Below the pieces are notes generated by a model. The model was not told the origin of the DNA and made no database searches. It saw nothing but the letters and a program-made list of their open reading frames with translations. From Dipteris shenzhenensis (lineage: Eukaryota; Polypodiophyta; Polypodiopsida; Gleicheniales), in the NCBI GenBank assembly GCA_047967505.1, contig CM106540.1: 64,000 bases of DNA, one strand, 5' to 3'. This document shows positions 50,779-60,682 of the stretch, one piece after another. The number at the start of each line of letters is the position of its first letter. Within the stretch, counting starts at the first letter, position 1. A program made the translations under genes and the position numbers.

Positions 50779-53700
50779 ATGGCGTCACGTGACGGACAAG
50801 GTCAATCATACGCACAAGGGAAGGAGGCAATACTACGGGCAATGAGAAGTGGGAAGTCGGAGATGGAAGCCGCAGTGGATGTGATGAGGGCCGTTCCAGA
50901 GTGGGTGAACGTCCTCTTGAGCAAGGACATGGGGTACTTGCAGCGGCTCGTGTCGCGGTATGACACGGAGGGGAAAACGGCCAAGTGGCGCCGTGAATTC
51001 ATGGTGGTCTTCAAGCTGGTCATGCAAGTTTATGTGAAGAAAGAATTGGAGGATGATGCGGAGGAGTCCGGGAGCGAAACGGAGGATGAAACGTCGGATG
51101 AGTCGGAAAGCGGCTCGGAAAGTGAAAGTGAAGACGAGGACTGGGAGGAGGAAGAACGACGCAGGTGGAGTCAGGAATGGTGGCAGGCCCAAGCAGAAAG
51201 GAGAACAGGATCTAAAACGGCGGCCAGAGAGACCAAAGGGATGCAACGTGGAAACAGGGAAACGGAACCGTGTCGTGGGAGTGCAAGGTGCGCCCCAAGG
51301 AAAACGACCGGCAAACAGGTGATGGACCAAGAGAATGGCGCAGGAGCCGTGAGACACAAAGGGAACGGCGTAGGAGCCGTGATGAGCAAAGAGAACGGCG
51401 CAGGAGCCGTGAGGTGCATGGGAAACGGCGCGGGAGCCGAGAGGTGCATGCAGGGTGTGAAGCCCAGAGAAAACGGCGCGGGAGCCGTGAGATGTGTGGG
51501 AAACGGCGCGGAAGGCGCGAGATGTGGAAGCAGTGACGCGAGAGTCACGTGTGGGAAAACGGGTGATGCAGAGTCCCGAGACGCTATAGGCGTGGTGAAG
51601 ACCCAAGGCGCGAGAAGCGCGAAAACGGAGACCAGAGGCGCGAGAAGCGCGGTCACAGGGACGGGAAGCGCGAAAGACTTGAGTGGCGCAAAGCAAAGGA
51701 TGAGCAGTGCCGTTGTACCAAAGATAGATCAAAGAAACGCTCAAGGTGAGGTGGTCGGGACGAGGAGCACACAAGGTGCAGGCCGAAGACCCAGTGACGT
51801 GGTAGGCCCGGAGAACACTCAGAGAAACGCTCAAGGCGTGAGGATGACCAAGGAGAACGTGAAAGGCATGGCAACGGAGATGGGACGCGCGAAAGTTTTG
51901 AGTGGCGCGAAGGAAACGCAGAGCAGTGCCGTTGTAACAAAGAGAAATCCAACAAACGCTCAAGGTGAGGAGGTCGGGAGAAGGAGCACGGAAGGTGCAG
52001 GCCAAAGACCCAGTGACAGGGTAGGCCCGAAGCGAACTCAGAAAAACGCACAAGGCGTGCCGGAGACCGATGAAAACGTGGAAGGTGCGGGAAGAAAACG
52101 GGAAAGTGCTCAAGGCACAAACGGAGGAAAGGGAGCGGAAGCAAAGAGAAACGGTGAACAGGGCCAGGATGGAAGCTTAGAAGATGAAGTGGAATGGCAA
52201 GTGGAAGGTTGGGATGAAGAAGAGGAACGGCACTGGGGCAAGGACAAGCGAGCGATCAGAAGCCCGTGGCAACGCAGAGGCGTGTGCAGAAAGGATGCCG
52301 AGATGGAAAGGGGAAAGGAAGATGCGCTGGAGCATCAGGTGGAACCAAGAGACATAAAGGGAAAACGGATGTGGACAGGTGCAGGTCCAGGTAGACGCAG
52401 AGGCGTGACCCGAAGGGAAGCCTTAGGGCAGAGGATGAACCGCGAAGAAGAAGAAGAAGAAAAGGAGAAAGTGATGGCGGCCAAGGGGATGGAAGGACGT
52501 GAGACGAGGCCAAGGCGTGAACCGCAAACGGCGAAGGATGAAGCGAAAACGGCGGATGGAAAAGGACCCAAGGCAAGGCTAGGTAGAACGGCGGGAAGGA
52601 TCAAGGAAGGGATGAGAAGGCCACGGTTTCAAGGAGAAACGGCGGATGAAGAAGTGGCCAAGGTTAGTCGAAGAGGTGGAAGGTGGATGCATAGGTGCAG
52701 GGTGACAGGTAGGCCAAGGGAGCAGGATGAGGTCAAGAAGGACCAAGACGAAGAGACGGAGAGGAGAACGGGTCTAGGTTGTGGAGCACAAAGAAGATGC
52801 AGGGCAAAAGGTCCAAGGTGCAGGGAAGTGCGGCGTTCAAGAGAGGAACGTGATGAAATGAAGCCGCGACGAGGTGGAAGGACGTGTGCAGAACGGCTAA
52901 GGATGAGAAGAAGGGGGTCAGGAAGAGAAGTGGCGCGAAGGGTGAAGAAAACGGCGAAGCGCCCAAATCAAACTCTCCAAAAACGCAAGATTCTCTCGTG
53001 GGTTATGTGCAAATATTCAAAGTCGGCGTGGCAAGACGCATGGAAAGAATGGAAGCAGTGCATTAACGCAATGATCCGACTGGAAGAGTCAAAGACGAGT
53101 CTAAGTATTGGCTCGCATTCTTTTCCTCCTTGTTACTTGGGCTTATTGCCTAAGCCAATGGAGATGACAGGTGCCGAAAGAAAGATCAAGCCGTTCGGGC
53201 ATGTTTTGCTTTGGGCTGGTTGGAAGTTCTGGCCGGGTGAGCAAGTGCGTTCACTTGGACAGGTGGCAAGCGGCAAGGTGATGCTGTGTGCGGGGTGGAA
53301 AGATTGGCCCGGCATAGCGTTGTCCCATGAAATCATGTTGGAAGCGGGGTGGAAATTTTGGCCAGGTGATACTTGGCTTGTTCATCTCGCACGTGGGCTT
53401 CCAAGGCAAATCCGGCCAAGGGGGCCTCTTAATATCATGTTACTTGCGGGTTGGAAACATTGGCCCGGTCCAATGTCACGTCCCGATGTTACCTTTTTGG
53501 CGGGTTGGAAATTTTGGCCGGGGAATTTTCGCAAACGGCTAAGTTTCCATTGTGGAAAGCTATACTTGGATGCGGTGACCTCTCAAAAACGCCAAACCTT
53601 GAGGCACCGTTTTCTTTGTAAAATATGTTGTAAAAATATTTCATTCTTTATATTCTTCGCCCCCCGTTATGAGGAGAAGGCAAATTTTGATGCCCATGTA

Positions 53701-53886
53701 AAAGGCCAAACGAGTGCGTGTGTGGCCACTCATTCGAGACGTTCTCGGATCGGGGTTAGGCTTTTGTGTGTGTGTGTGGCCACTCACTTAAGTCATCTTG
53801 GTGAGGTTAGGCTTTTGCGTATAGCCGGCAACTCTTCCCCTTTAATTGATGAGGACATCAATTCTTTTGAACCGGGGAGAGTATAA
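50779..53886 (+). CDS. Large non-autonomous retrotransposon ORF, E10 copy (1035 aa), intact
   Basis: Starts MASRDGQGQ, 47 bp after the primer-binding site; stop at the LTR border. It is shorter than the 1072-residue form mainly because one GRTAGR-flanked basic unit (MSGWMKRLRPE to the next GRTAGR) is lost, as expected for slippage between near-identical repeats. Both 73-residue repeats and five AGWKxWPG motifs are present. The acidic stretch has the EDEDWEEEE variant. No enzyme motifs. Confidence 0.76.
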   Translation: MASRDGQGQSYAQGKEAILRAMRSGKSEMEAAVDVMRAVPEWVNVLLSKDMGYLQRLVSRYDTEGKTAKWRREFMVVFKLVMQVYVKKELEDDAEESGSETEDETSDESESGSESESEDEDWEEEERRRWSQEWWQAQAERRTGSKTAARETKGMQRGNRETEPCRGSARCAPRKTTGKQVMDQENGAGAVRHKGNGVGAVMSKENGAGAVRCMGNGAGAERCMQGVKPRENGAGAVRCVGNGAEGARCGSSDARVTCGKTGDAESRDAIGVVKTQGARSAKTETRGARSAVTGTGSAKDLSGAKQRMSSAVVPKIDQRNAQGEVVGTRSTQGAGRRPSDVVGPENTQRNAQGVRMTKENVKGMATEMGRAKVLSGAKETQSSAVVTKRNPTNAQGEEVGRRSTEGAGQRPSDRVGPKRTQKNAQGVPETDENVEGAGRKRESAQGTNGGKGAEAKRNGEQGQDGSLEDEVEWQVEGWDEEEERHWGKDKRAIRSPWQRRGVCRKDAEMERGKEDALEHQVEPRDIKGKRMWTGAGPGRRRGVTRREALGQRMNREEEEEEKEKVMAAKGMEGRETRPRREPQTAKDEAKTADGKGPKARLGRTAGRIKEGMRRPRFQGETADEEVAKVSRRGGRWMHRCRVTGRPREQDEVKKDQDEETERRTGLGCGAQRRCRAKGPRCREVRRSREERDEMKPRRGGRTCAERLRMRRRGSGREVARRVKKTAKRPNQTLQKRKILSWVMCKYSKSAWQDAWKEWKQCINAMIRLEESKTSLSIGSHSFPPCYLGLLPKPMEMTGAERKIKPFGHVLLWAGWKFWPGEQVRSLGQVASGKVMLCAGWKDWPGIALSHEIMLEAGWKFWPGDTWLVHLARGLPRQIRPRGPLNIMLLAGWKHWPGPMSRPDVTFLAGWKFWPGNFRKRLSFHCGKLYLDAVTSQKRQTLRHRFLCKICCKNISFFIFFAPRYEEKANFDAHVKGQTSACVATHSRRSRIGVRLLCVCVATHLSHLGEVRLLRIAGNSSPLIDEDINSFEPGRV

Positions 53887-54656
53887 GAAAGTCAACTTTA
53901 GGGTTGACCTGCCGTGAGTGATCGGACGTTTTTTTGGGCGTAGGAGCCCCCACGGTGCCTAGCGGCCAGCCACTACTATATGGAGGATAGTGCTCTCTCA
54001 TGCTATGTTGATTTGGGTGAGGAAAACGTCAGCGGCCGTTTATGCTCCCTCTTGCTTGTAAATACATTCTGTTGCAATCAAGTGCGTTCTTGCGACCGTT
54101 TGGCACTCCATCTAGTACCGCTCTGCCAGTAACGTCATCATGCCATCTTGTGGGTTGTGTCCTCGTGGTGCACGTTGAAGCGCACGCACAGGAAAGCAAA
54201 ACGTGGGACGGGTTAAGGGCACGTGAAAGCGAGTGGGGAACGGTGAGGGCCATTTGCATTCTCCATACCATTGTACAAACCGTGAACCGTTTGGGTACCG
54301 AACCGGGACATTGGGATTGCCCGAAGGGGTCTAACGTGCCGACCCACGTAACGGCCGTTAACTTGGGAAAGAAAGTGTGCTGAACAGGACGTTGCGCGGA
54401 GGACGTTCCTGTGGGTCTTGGAGACCCGAGTGAACCTGCAGACCAAGGTGTGTGAAGCCTAAGGGCTTGCCCAGTGGGGCGTGGTGTCAAGTGGGGAAAA
54501 ACGGTGGACGGCCCGGGCAGGGGTCGTGTCGGGACAAGCTGCGCATAAGGGGATTTGGTATCAGCAGAGACGTTAAGGGAGGCTGGGACTCGGAAACGGG
54601 TCCGACGTAAGGTGCTCGCATTCGGAGACTAAGTCCGAAACCACCGGGCCCTTACA
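53882..54656 (+). repeat. E10 3' LTR (S 53882-53971, core 53977-54656)
   Basis: Starts after the polypurine tract; has the same seven-T S and 680-bp core as the 5' LTR. Followed by ACTAT (54657-54661). Confidence 0.9.
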
Positions 54657-54661
54657 ACTAT

Positions 54662-55341
54662 TATATGGAGGATAGTGCTCTCTCATGCTAAGTTGAGTTG
54701 AGGATGAGGAAAACGTCAGCGGCCGTTTATGCTCCCTCTTGCTTGTAAATATCTTCTGTTGCAATCAAGTGCGTTCTTGCGACCGTTTGGCACTCCATCT
54801 AGTACCGCTCTGCCAGTAACGTCATCATGCCATCTTGTGGGTTGTGTCCTCGTGGTGCACGTTGAAGCGCACGCACAGGAAAGCAAAACGTGGGACAGGT
54901 TGAGGGCACGTGAAAGCGAGTGGGGAACGGTGAGGGCCATTTGCATTCTCCATACCATTGTACAAACCGTGAACCGTTGGGTACCGAACCGGGACAGTGG
55001 GATTGCCCGAAGGGGTCTAACGTGCCGACCCACGTAACGGCCGTTAACTGTGAAAGAAAGTGGGCTGAACAGGACGTTGCGCGGAGGACGTTCCTGTGGG
55101 TCTTGGAGACCCGAGTGAACCTGCAGACCAAGGTGTGTGAAGCCTAAGGGCTTGCCCAGTGAAGCGTGGTGTCAAGTGGGGAAAAACGGTGGACGGCCTG
55201 GGCAGGGGTCGTGTTGGATAAGCTGCGCATAAAGGGGATTTGGTATCAGCAGAGACGTTAAGGGAGGCTGGGACTCGGAGACGGGTCCGACGTAAGGTGC
55301 TCGCATTCGGAGACTAAGTCCGAAACTACCGGGCCCTTACA
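54662..55341 (+). repeat. E11 5' LTR core (680 bp)
   Basis: Pairs with 58918-59598. Its S is at 49849-49937, split off by E10. Confidence 0.85.
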
Positions 55342-55343
55342 CT

Positions 55344-55355
55344 TGGTATCAGAGC
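55344..55355 (+). other. Primer-binding site of E11
   Basis: TGGTATCAGAGC, two bases after the LTR end at 55341. Confidence 0.9.
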
Positions 55356-55402
55356 AAACCTCAAGGTATCGCGAGCCTTTGAGGAGGATCCTGTATCGAG
55401 GT

Positions 55403-58400
55403 ATGGCGTCACGTGACGGACAAAGTCAATCTTACGCACAAGGGAAGGATGCAATTCTACGGGCAATGAGAAGTGGAAAGTCAGAGATGGAAGCCGCAGT
55501 GGATGTGATGAGGGCCGTTCCAGAGTGGGTGAACGTCCTCTTGAGCAAGGACATGGGGTACTTGCAGCGGCTCGTGTCGCGGTATGACACGGAGGGGAAA
55601 ACGGCCAAGTGGCGCCGTGAGTTCATGGTGGTCTTCAAGCTAGTCATGCAACTCTATGTGAAGAAGGAATTGGAAGAGGATGCGGAGGAGTCCGGGAGCG
55701 AAACGGAGGATGAAACGTCGGATGAGTCGGAAAGCGGCTCGGAAAGTGACAGCGAAGATGAGGATTGGGAGGAGGAAGAAAGACGCAGGTGGAGTCAGGA
55801 ATGGTGGCAGGCCCAAGTAGAAAGGAGAACAGGATCTAAAACGGCGGCCAGTGAGACAAAAGGGATGGATAGTGGAAACAGGGAAGCGGAACCGTGTCGT
55901 GGGAGTGCAAGGTGCGCCCCAAGGAAAACGACCGGTAAACAGATGAAGGATCGAGAAAACGGCGCGGGAGCCGTGAGACACGAGGGAAACGGCGCAGGAG
56001 CCGTGATGAGCAAAGAGAACGGCGCAGGAGCCGTGAGGTGCATGGGAAACGGCGCGGGAGCCGAGAGGTGCATGCAGGGTGTGAAGCCCAGAGAAAACGG
56101 CGCGGGAGCCGTGAGATGTGTGGGAAACGGCGCGGAAGGCGCGAGTTGTGGAAGCAGTGACGCGAGAGTCACGTTTGGGAAAACGGGTGATGCAGAGTCC
56201 CGAGACGCTATAGGCGTGGAGAAGACCCAGGGCGCGAGAAGCGCGAAAACGGAGACCAGAGGCGCGAGAAGCGCGGTCACAGGGACGGGAAGCGCGAAAG
56301 ATTTGAGTGGCGCAAAGCAAAGGATGAGCAGTGCCGTTGTACCAAAGATAGATCATAAAAACGCTCAAGGTGAGGTGGTCGGGACGAGGAGCACACAAGG
56401 TGCAGGCCGAAGACCTAGTGACGTGGTAGGCCCGGAGAACACTCAGAGAAACGCTCAAGGCGTGAGGATGACCAAGGAGAACGGGAAAGGCATGGCAACG
56501 GAGATGGGACGCACGAAAGTTTTGAGTGGCGCGAAGGAAACGAAGAGCAGTGCCGTTGTAACAAAGAGAAATCCAACAAACGCTCAAGGTGAGGAGGTCG
56601 GGAGAAGGAGCACGGAAGGTGCAGGCCAAAGACCCAGTGACGGGGTAGGCCCGAAGCGAACTCAGAAAAACGCACAAGGCGTGCCGGAGACGGATGAAAA
56701 CGTGGAAGGTGCGGGAAGGAAAAGGGAAGGTGCGCAAGGCACAAACGGAGGAAAGGGAGCGGAAGCAATGCGAAACGCCGAACGGGTGCAGGATGGAAGC
56801 TTGGAAGGTGAAGTGGGATGGCAAGTGGAAGCTTGGGATGAAGAAGAGGAACGGCACTGGGGCAAGGTCAAGCGAGCGATCAGAAGCCCGTGGCAACGCA
56901 GAGGCGTGTGCAGAGAGGATGCCGAGAGGGAAAGGGAAAACGACGATGCGCCGGAGCATCAGGTGGAACCAAGAGACATAAAGGGAAAACAGATGTGGAC
57001 AGGTGCAGGTCCAGGTAGACGCAAAGGCGTGACCCGAAGGGAAGCCTTAGGGCAGAGGATGAAGCGTGAGGAAGAAGTAGAAGAAAGGGAGAAAGTGATG
57101 GCGGCCAAGGGGATGGAAGGACGTGAGACGAGGCCAAGGCGTGAACCGCAAATGGCGAAGGATGAAGCGAAAACGGCGGATGGAAAAGGACCCAAGGCAA
57201 GGCTAGGTAGAACGGCGGGAAGGATGAGCGGATGGATGAAAAGGCTAAGGCCAGAAGCGGAAACGGCGGAAGGTAAAGATGAAACAGGCGAAGGAAAAGA
57301 GGAAACGGCGGAAGGGAAAGAAGGAAAGGCAACGCTAGGTAGAACGGCGGGAAGGATCAAGGAAGGGATGAGGAGGCCACGGTTTCAAGGAGAAACGGCG
57401 GATGAAGAAGTGGCCAAGGTTAGTCAAAGAGGTGGAAGGCGGTTGCATAGGTGCAGGGCGACAGGTAGGCCAAGGGAGCAGGATGAGGTCAAGAAGGACC
57501 AAGACGAAGAGACGGAGAGGAGAACGGGTCTAGGTTGTGGAGCGCAAAGAAGATGCAGGGCTAAAGGTCCAAGGTGCAGGGAAGTGCGGTGTTCAAGAGA
57601 AGAACGTGATGAGATGAAACCGCGACGAGGTGGAAGGACGTGTGCAGAACGTCTAAGGATGAGAAGAAGGGGATCGGGAAGAGAAGTGGCGCGAAGGTTG
57701 AAGAGAACGGTGAAGCGCCCAAATCAAACTCTCCATAAACGCAAAATTCTCTCCTGGGTGATGCATAAATATTCAAAGTCGGCGTGGCAAGACGCATGGA
57801 AAGAATGGAAGCAGTGCGTTAACGCAATGATCCGACTGGAAGAGTCAAAGACGAGTCTAAGTATTGGCTCGCATTCTTTTCCTCCTTGTTACTTGGGCTT
57901 ATTGCCTAAGCCAATGGAGATGACAGGTGCCAAAAGAAAGATCAAGCCGTTCGGGCATGTTTTGCTTTGGGCAGGTTGGAAGTTCTGGCCGGGTGAGCAA
58001 GTGCGTTCACTTGGACAGGTGGCAAGCGGCAAGGTGATGCTGTGTGCGGGGTGGAAAGATTGGCCCGGCATAGCGTCATTTCATGAAATCATGTTGGAAG
58101 CGGGGTGGAAATTTTGGCCAAGTGATACTTGGCTTATTCATCTCGCATGTGGGCTTCCAAGGCAAATCCGGCCAAGGGGGCCTCCTACAAATATCATGTT
58201 GCTTGCGGGTTGGAAACATTGGCCCGGTCCAATGTCACGTCCCGATGTTACCATTTTGGCGGGTTGGAAATTTTGGCCGGGGAATTTTCGCAAACGGCTA
58301 ATTTTTCATTTTGGAAAGTTATACTTGGATGCGGTGACCTCTCAAAAATGCCAAAACTTGAGGCACCGTTTTCTTTGTAAAATATCTTGTAAAATTATAT

Positions 58401-58828
58401 CATTCTTTACATTCTTCGCCCCCCATTATGAGGAGAAGGCAAATTTTGATGCCCAAGTAAGAAGCCATACTAGTGCGTGTGTGGCCACTCATTCAAGACC
58501 TTCTCGGATCGGGGTTAGGCTTTTGTGTGTGTGTGTGGCCACTCACTTAAGTCACCTTGGTGAGGCTAGGCTTTTGTGTATAATCGCCAACAATCTCCCT
58601 CTAATTGATAATGAGGAGAACGCCAATTTTGATGCCCATGAAAAAGGCCATACTAGTGCGTGTGTGGCCACTCATTCGAGACGTTCTCGGATTGAGGTTA
58701 GGCTTTTGTGTGTGTGTGTGGCCACTCACTTAAGTCACCTTAGTGAGGTTAGGCTTTTGCGTATAGCCGGCAACTCTTCCCCTTTAATTGATGAGGACAT
58801 CAATTCTTTTGAACCGGGGAGAGTATAA
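55403..58828 (+). CDS. Large non-autonomous retrotransposon ORF, E11 copy (1141 aa), longest intact form
   Basis: Starts MASRDGQSQ; stop at the LTR border. It is the longest copy because it keeps both 73-residue repeats and also has the duplicated tail block (second NFDAH...CVATHLSHL unit, about 58590-58760), shared with E2. One motif reads AGWKFWPS, a Gly to Ser change in the third unit; the other four are canonical. The rest of the domain order is as in E4. Confidence 0.77.
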   Translation: MASRDGQSQSYAQGKDAILRAMRSGKSEMEAAVDVMRAVPEWVNVLLSKDMGYLQRLVSRYDTEGKTAKWRREFMVVFKLVMQLYVKKELEEDAEESGSETEDETSDESESGSESDSEDEDWEEEERRRWSQEWWQAQVERRTGSKTAASETKGMDSGNREAEPCRGSARCAPRKTTGKQMKDRENGAGAVRHEGNGAGAVMSKENGAGAVRCMGNGAGAERCMQGVKPRENGAGAVRCVGNGAEGASCGSSDARVTFGKTGDAESRDAIGVEKTQGARSAKTETRGARSAVTGTGSAKDLSGAKQRMSSAVVPKIDHKNAQGEVVGTRSTQGAGRRPSDVVGPENTQRNAQGVRMTKENGKGMATEMGRTKVLSGAKETKSSAVVTKRNPTNAQGEEVGRRSTEGAGQRPSDGVGPKRTQKNAQGVPETDENVEGAGRKREGAQGTNGGKGAEAMRNAERVQDGSLEGEVGWQVEAWDEEEERHWGKVKRAIRSPWQRRGVCREDAERERENDDAPEHQVEPRDIKGKQMWTGAGPGRRKGVTRREALGQRMKREEEVEEREKVMAAKGMEGRETRPRREPQMAKDEAKTADGKGPKARLGRTAGRMSGWMKRLRPEAETAEGKDETGEGKEETAEGKEGKATLGRTAGRIKEGMRRPRFQGETADEEVAKVSQRGGRRLHRCRATGRPREQDEVKKDQDEETERRTGLGCGAQRRCRAKGPRCREVRCSREERDEMKPRRGGRTCAERLRMRRRGSGREVARRLKRTVKRPNQTLHKRKILSWVMHKYSKSAWQDAWKEWKQCVNAMIRLEESKTSLSIGSHSFPPCYLGLLPKPMEMTGAKRKIKPFGHVLLWAGWKFWPGEQVRSLGQVASGKVMLCAGWKDWPGIASFHEIMLEAGWKFWPSDTWLIHLACGLPRQIRPRGPPTNIMLLAGWKHWPGPMSRPDVTILAGWKFWPGNFRKRLIFHFGKLYLDAVTSQKCQNLRHRFLCKISCKIISFFTFFAPHYEEKANFDAQVRSHTSACVATHSRPSRIGVRLLCVCVATHLSHLGEARLLCIIANNLPLIDNEENANFDAHEKGHTSACVATHSRRSRIEVRLLCVCVATHLSHLSEVRLLRIAGNSSPLIDEDINSFEPGRV

Positions 58829-59598
58829 GAAAGTCAACTTTAGGGTTGACCTGCCGTGAGTGTTCGGACGTTTTTTGGGCGTAGGAGCCCCCACGGTGCC
58901 TAGCGGCCAGCCACTACTATATGGAGGATAGTGCTCTCTCATGCTAAGTTGAGTTGAGGATGAGGAAAACGTCAGCGGCCGTTTATGCTCCCTCTTGCTT
59001 GTAAATATCTTCTGTTGCAATCAAGTGCGTTCTTGCGACCGTTTGGCACTCCATCTAGTACCGCTCTGCCAGTAACGTCATCATGCCATCTTGTGGGTTG
59101 TGTCCTCGTGGTGCACGTTGAAGCGCACGCACAGGAAAGCAAAACGTGGGACGGGTTGAGGGCACGTGAAAGCGAGTGGGGAACGGTGAGGGCCATTTGC
59201 ATTCTCCATACCATTGTACAAACCGTGAACCGTTGGGTACCGAACCGGGACAGTGGGATTGCCCAAAGGGGTCTAACGTGCCGACCCACGTAACGGCCGT
59301 TAACTGGGAAAGAAACGTGGGCTGAACAGGACGTTGCGCGGAGGACGTTCCTGTGGGTCTTGGAGACCCGAGTGAACCTGCAGACCAAGGTGTGTGAAGC
59401 CTAAGGGCTTGCCCAGTGAAGCGTGGTGTCAAGTGGGGAAAAACGGTGGACGGCCTGGGCAGGGGTCGTGTTGGATAAGCTGCGCATAAAGGGGATTTGG
59501 TATCAGCAGAGACGTTAAGGGAGGCTGGGACTCGGAGACGGGTCCGACGTAAGGTGCTCGCATTCGGAGACTAAGTCCGAAACTACCGGGCCCTTACA
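58824..59598 (+). repeat. E11 3' LTR (S 58824-58912, core 58918-59598)
   Basis: 775 bp after the polypurine tract, then GTAGT 59599-59603. Confidence 0.88.
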
Positions 59599-59603
59599 GT
59601 AGT

Positions 59604-59692
59604 GGCTGGCCGCTAGGCACCGCGGCGCCTCCTTTGCCCAAAAAACGTCCGTACACTCACGGCAGGTCAACCCTAAAGTTGACTTTCTTAGA
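59604..59692 (-). repeat. Diverged S remnant of an outer, older LTR
   Basis: 89 bp with several private changes (CGCGGCGCC, CTTTGCCC, CGTACAC, ending CTTAGA). It is the most diverged S in the window. By the nesting logic it closes an LTR whose core lies left of the window, beyond B1. GTAGT lies on both sides (59599-59603, 59693-59697). Confidence 0.7.
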
Positions 59693-59697
59693 GTAGT

Positions 59698-60471
59698 TGT
59701 AAGGGCCCGGCGTTTCCGGACTTAGTCTCCGAATGCGAGCACCTTACGTCGGACCCGTTTCCGAGTCCCAGCCTCCCTTAACGTCTCTGCTGATACCAAT
59801 TCCCCTTATGCGCAGCTTATCCCGACACGACCCCTGCCCAGGCCATCCACCGTTTTTCCCCTCTTGACACCACGCCCCACTGGGCAAGCCCTTAGGCTTC
59901 ACACACCTTGGTCTGCAGAATCAAACGGGTCTCCAAGACCCACAGGAACGTCCTCCGCGCAACGTCCTGTTCAGCCCACTTCCTTTCACAGTTAACGGCC
60001 GTTACGTGGGTCGGCACGTTAGACCCCTTCGGGCAATCCCAATGTCCCGGTTCAGTACCCAACGGTTCACGGTTTATACAATGATATGGAGAATGCAAAT
60101 GGCCCTCACCGTTCCCCACTCGCTTTCACGTGCCCTCAACCCGTCCCACGTTTTGCTTTCCTGTGCGTGCGCTTCAACGTGCACCACGAGGACACAACCC
60201 ACAAGATGGCATGATGATGTTACTGGCAGAGCGGTACTAGATGGAGTGCCAAACGGTCACAAGAACACGCTTGATTGCAACAGAAAATATTTACAAGCAA
60301 GAGGGAGCATAAACGGCCGCTGACGTTTTCCTCATCCTCAACTCAACTTAGCATGAGAGAGCACTATCCTCCATATAGTAGTGGCTGGCCGCTAGGCACC
60401 GTGGGGGCTCCTACGCCCAAAAAACGTCCGATCACTCACGGTAGGTCAACCCTAAAGTTGACTTTCTTATA
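59698..60471 (-). repeat. E12 3' LTR (core 59698-60377, S 60383-60471)
   Basis: 680-bp core and S with CGATCACTCACGG, followed by the polypurine tract on the minus strand. Confidence 0.88.
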
Positions 60472-60682
60472 CTCTCCCCGGTTCAAAAGAATTGATGTCC
60501 TCATCAATTAAAGGGGAAGAGTTGCCGGCTATACGCAAAAGCCTAACCTCACCAAGGTGACTTAAGTGAGTGGCCACACACACACACACAAAAGCCTAAC
60601 CTCAATCCGAGAACGTCTCGAATGAGTGGCCACACACGCACTCGTTTGGCCTTTTACATGGGCATCAAAATTTGCCTTCTCC

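Larger units (their letters stand above)
49943..54656 (+). mobile_element. Family A element E10, complete, nested in the 5' LTR of E11
   Basis: LTRs 49943-50717 and 53882-54656 (775 bp), both with a seven-T run in S (GTTTTTTTGGG) and AAATACATTCTG in the core. The ACTAT duplication on both sides is the clearest target-site evidence in the window. Confidence 0.93.
49849..59598 (+). mobile_element. Family A element E11
   Basis: 5' LTR S 49849-49937 with core 54662-55341 (split by E10), internal region 55342-58823, 3' LTR 58824-59598. Cores of 680 and 681 bp share AAATATCTTCTG, GGGACAGTGGG and CCCAGTGAAGCG. GTAGT lies at 49844-49848 and 59599-59603. Confidence 0.85.
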
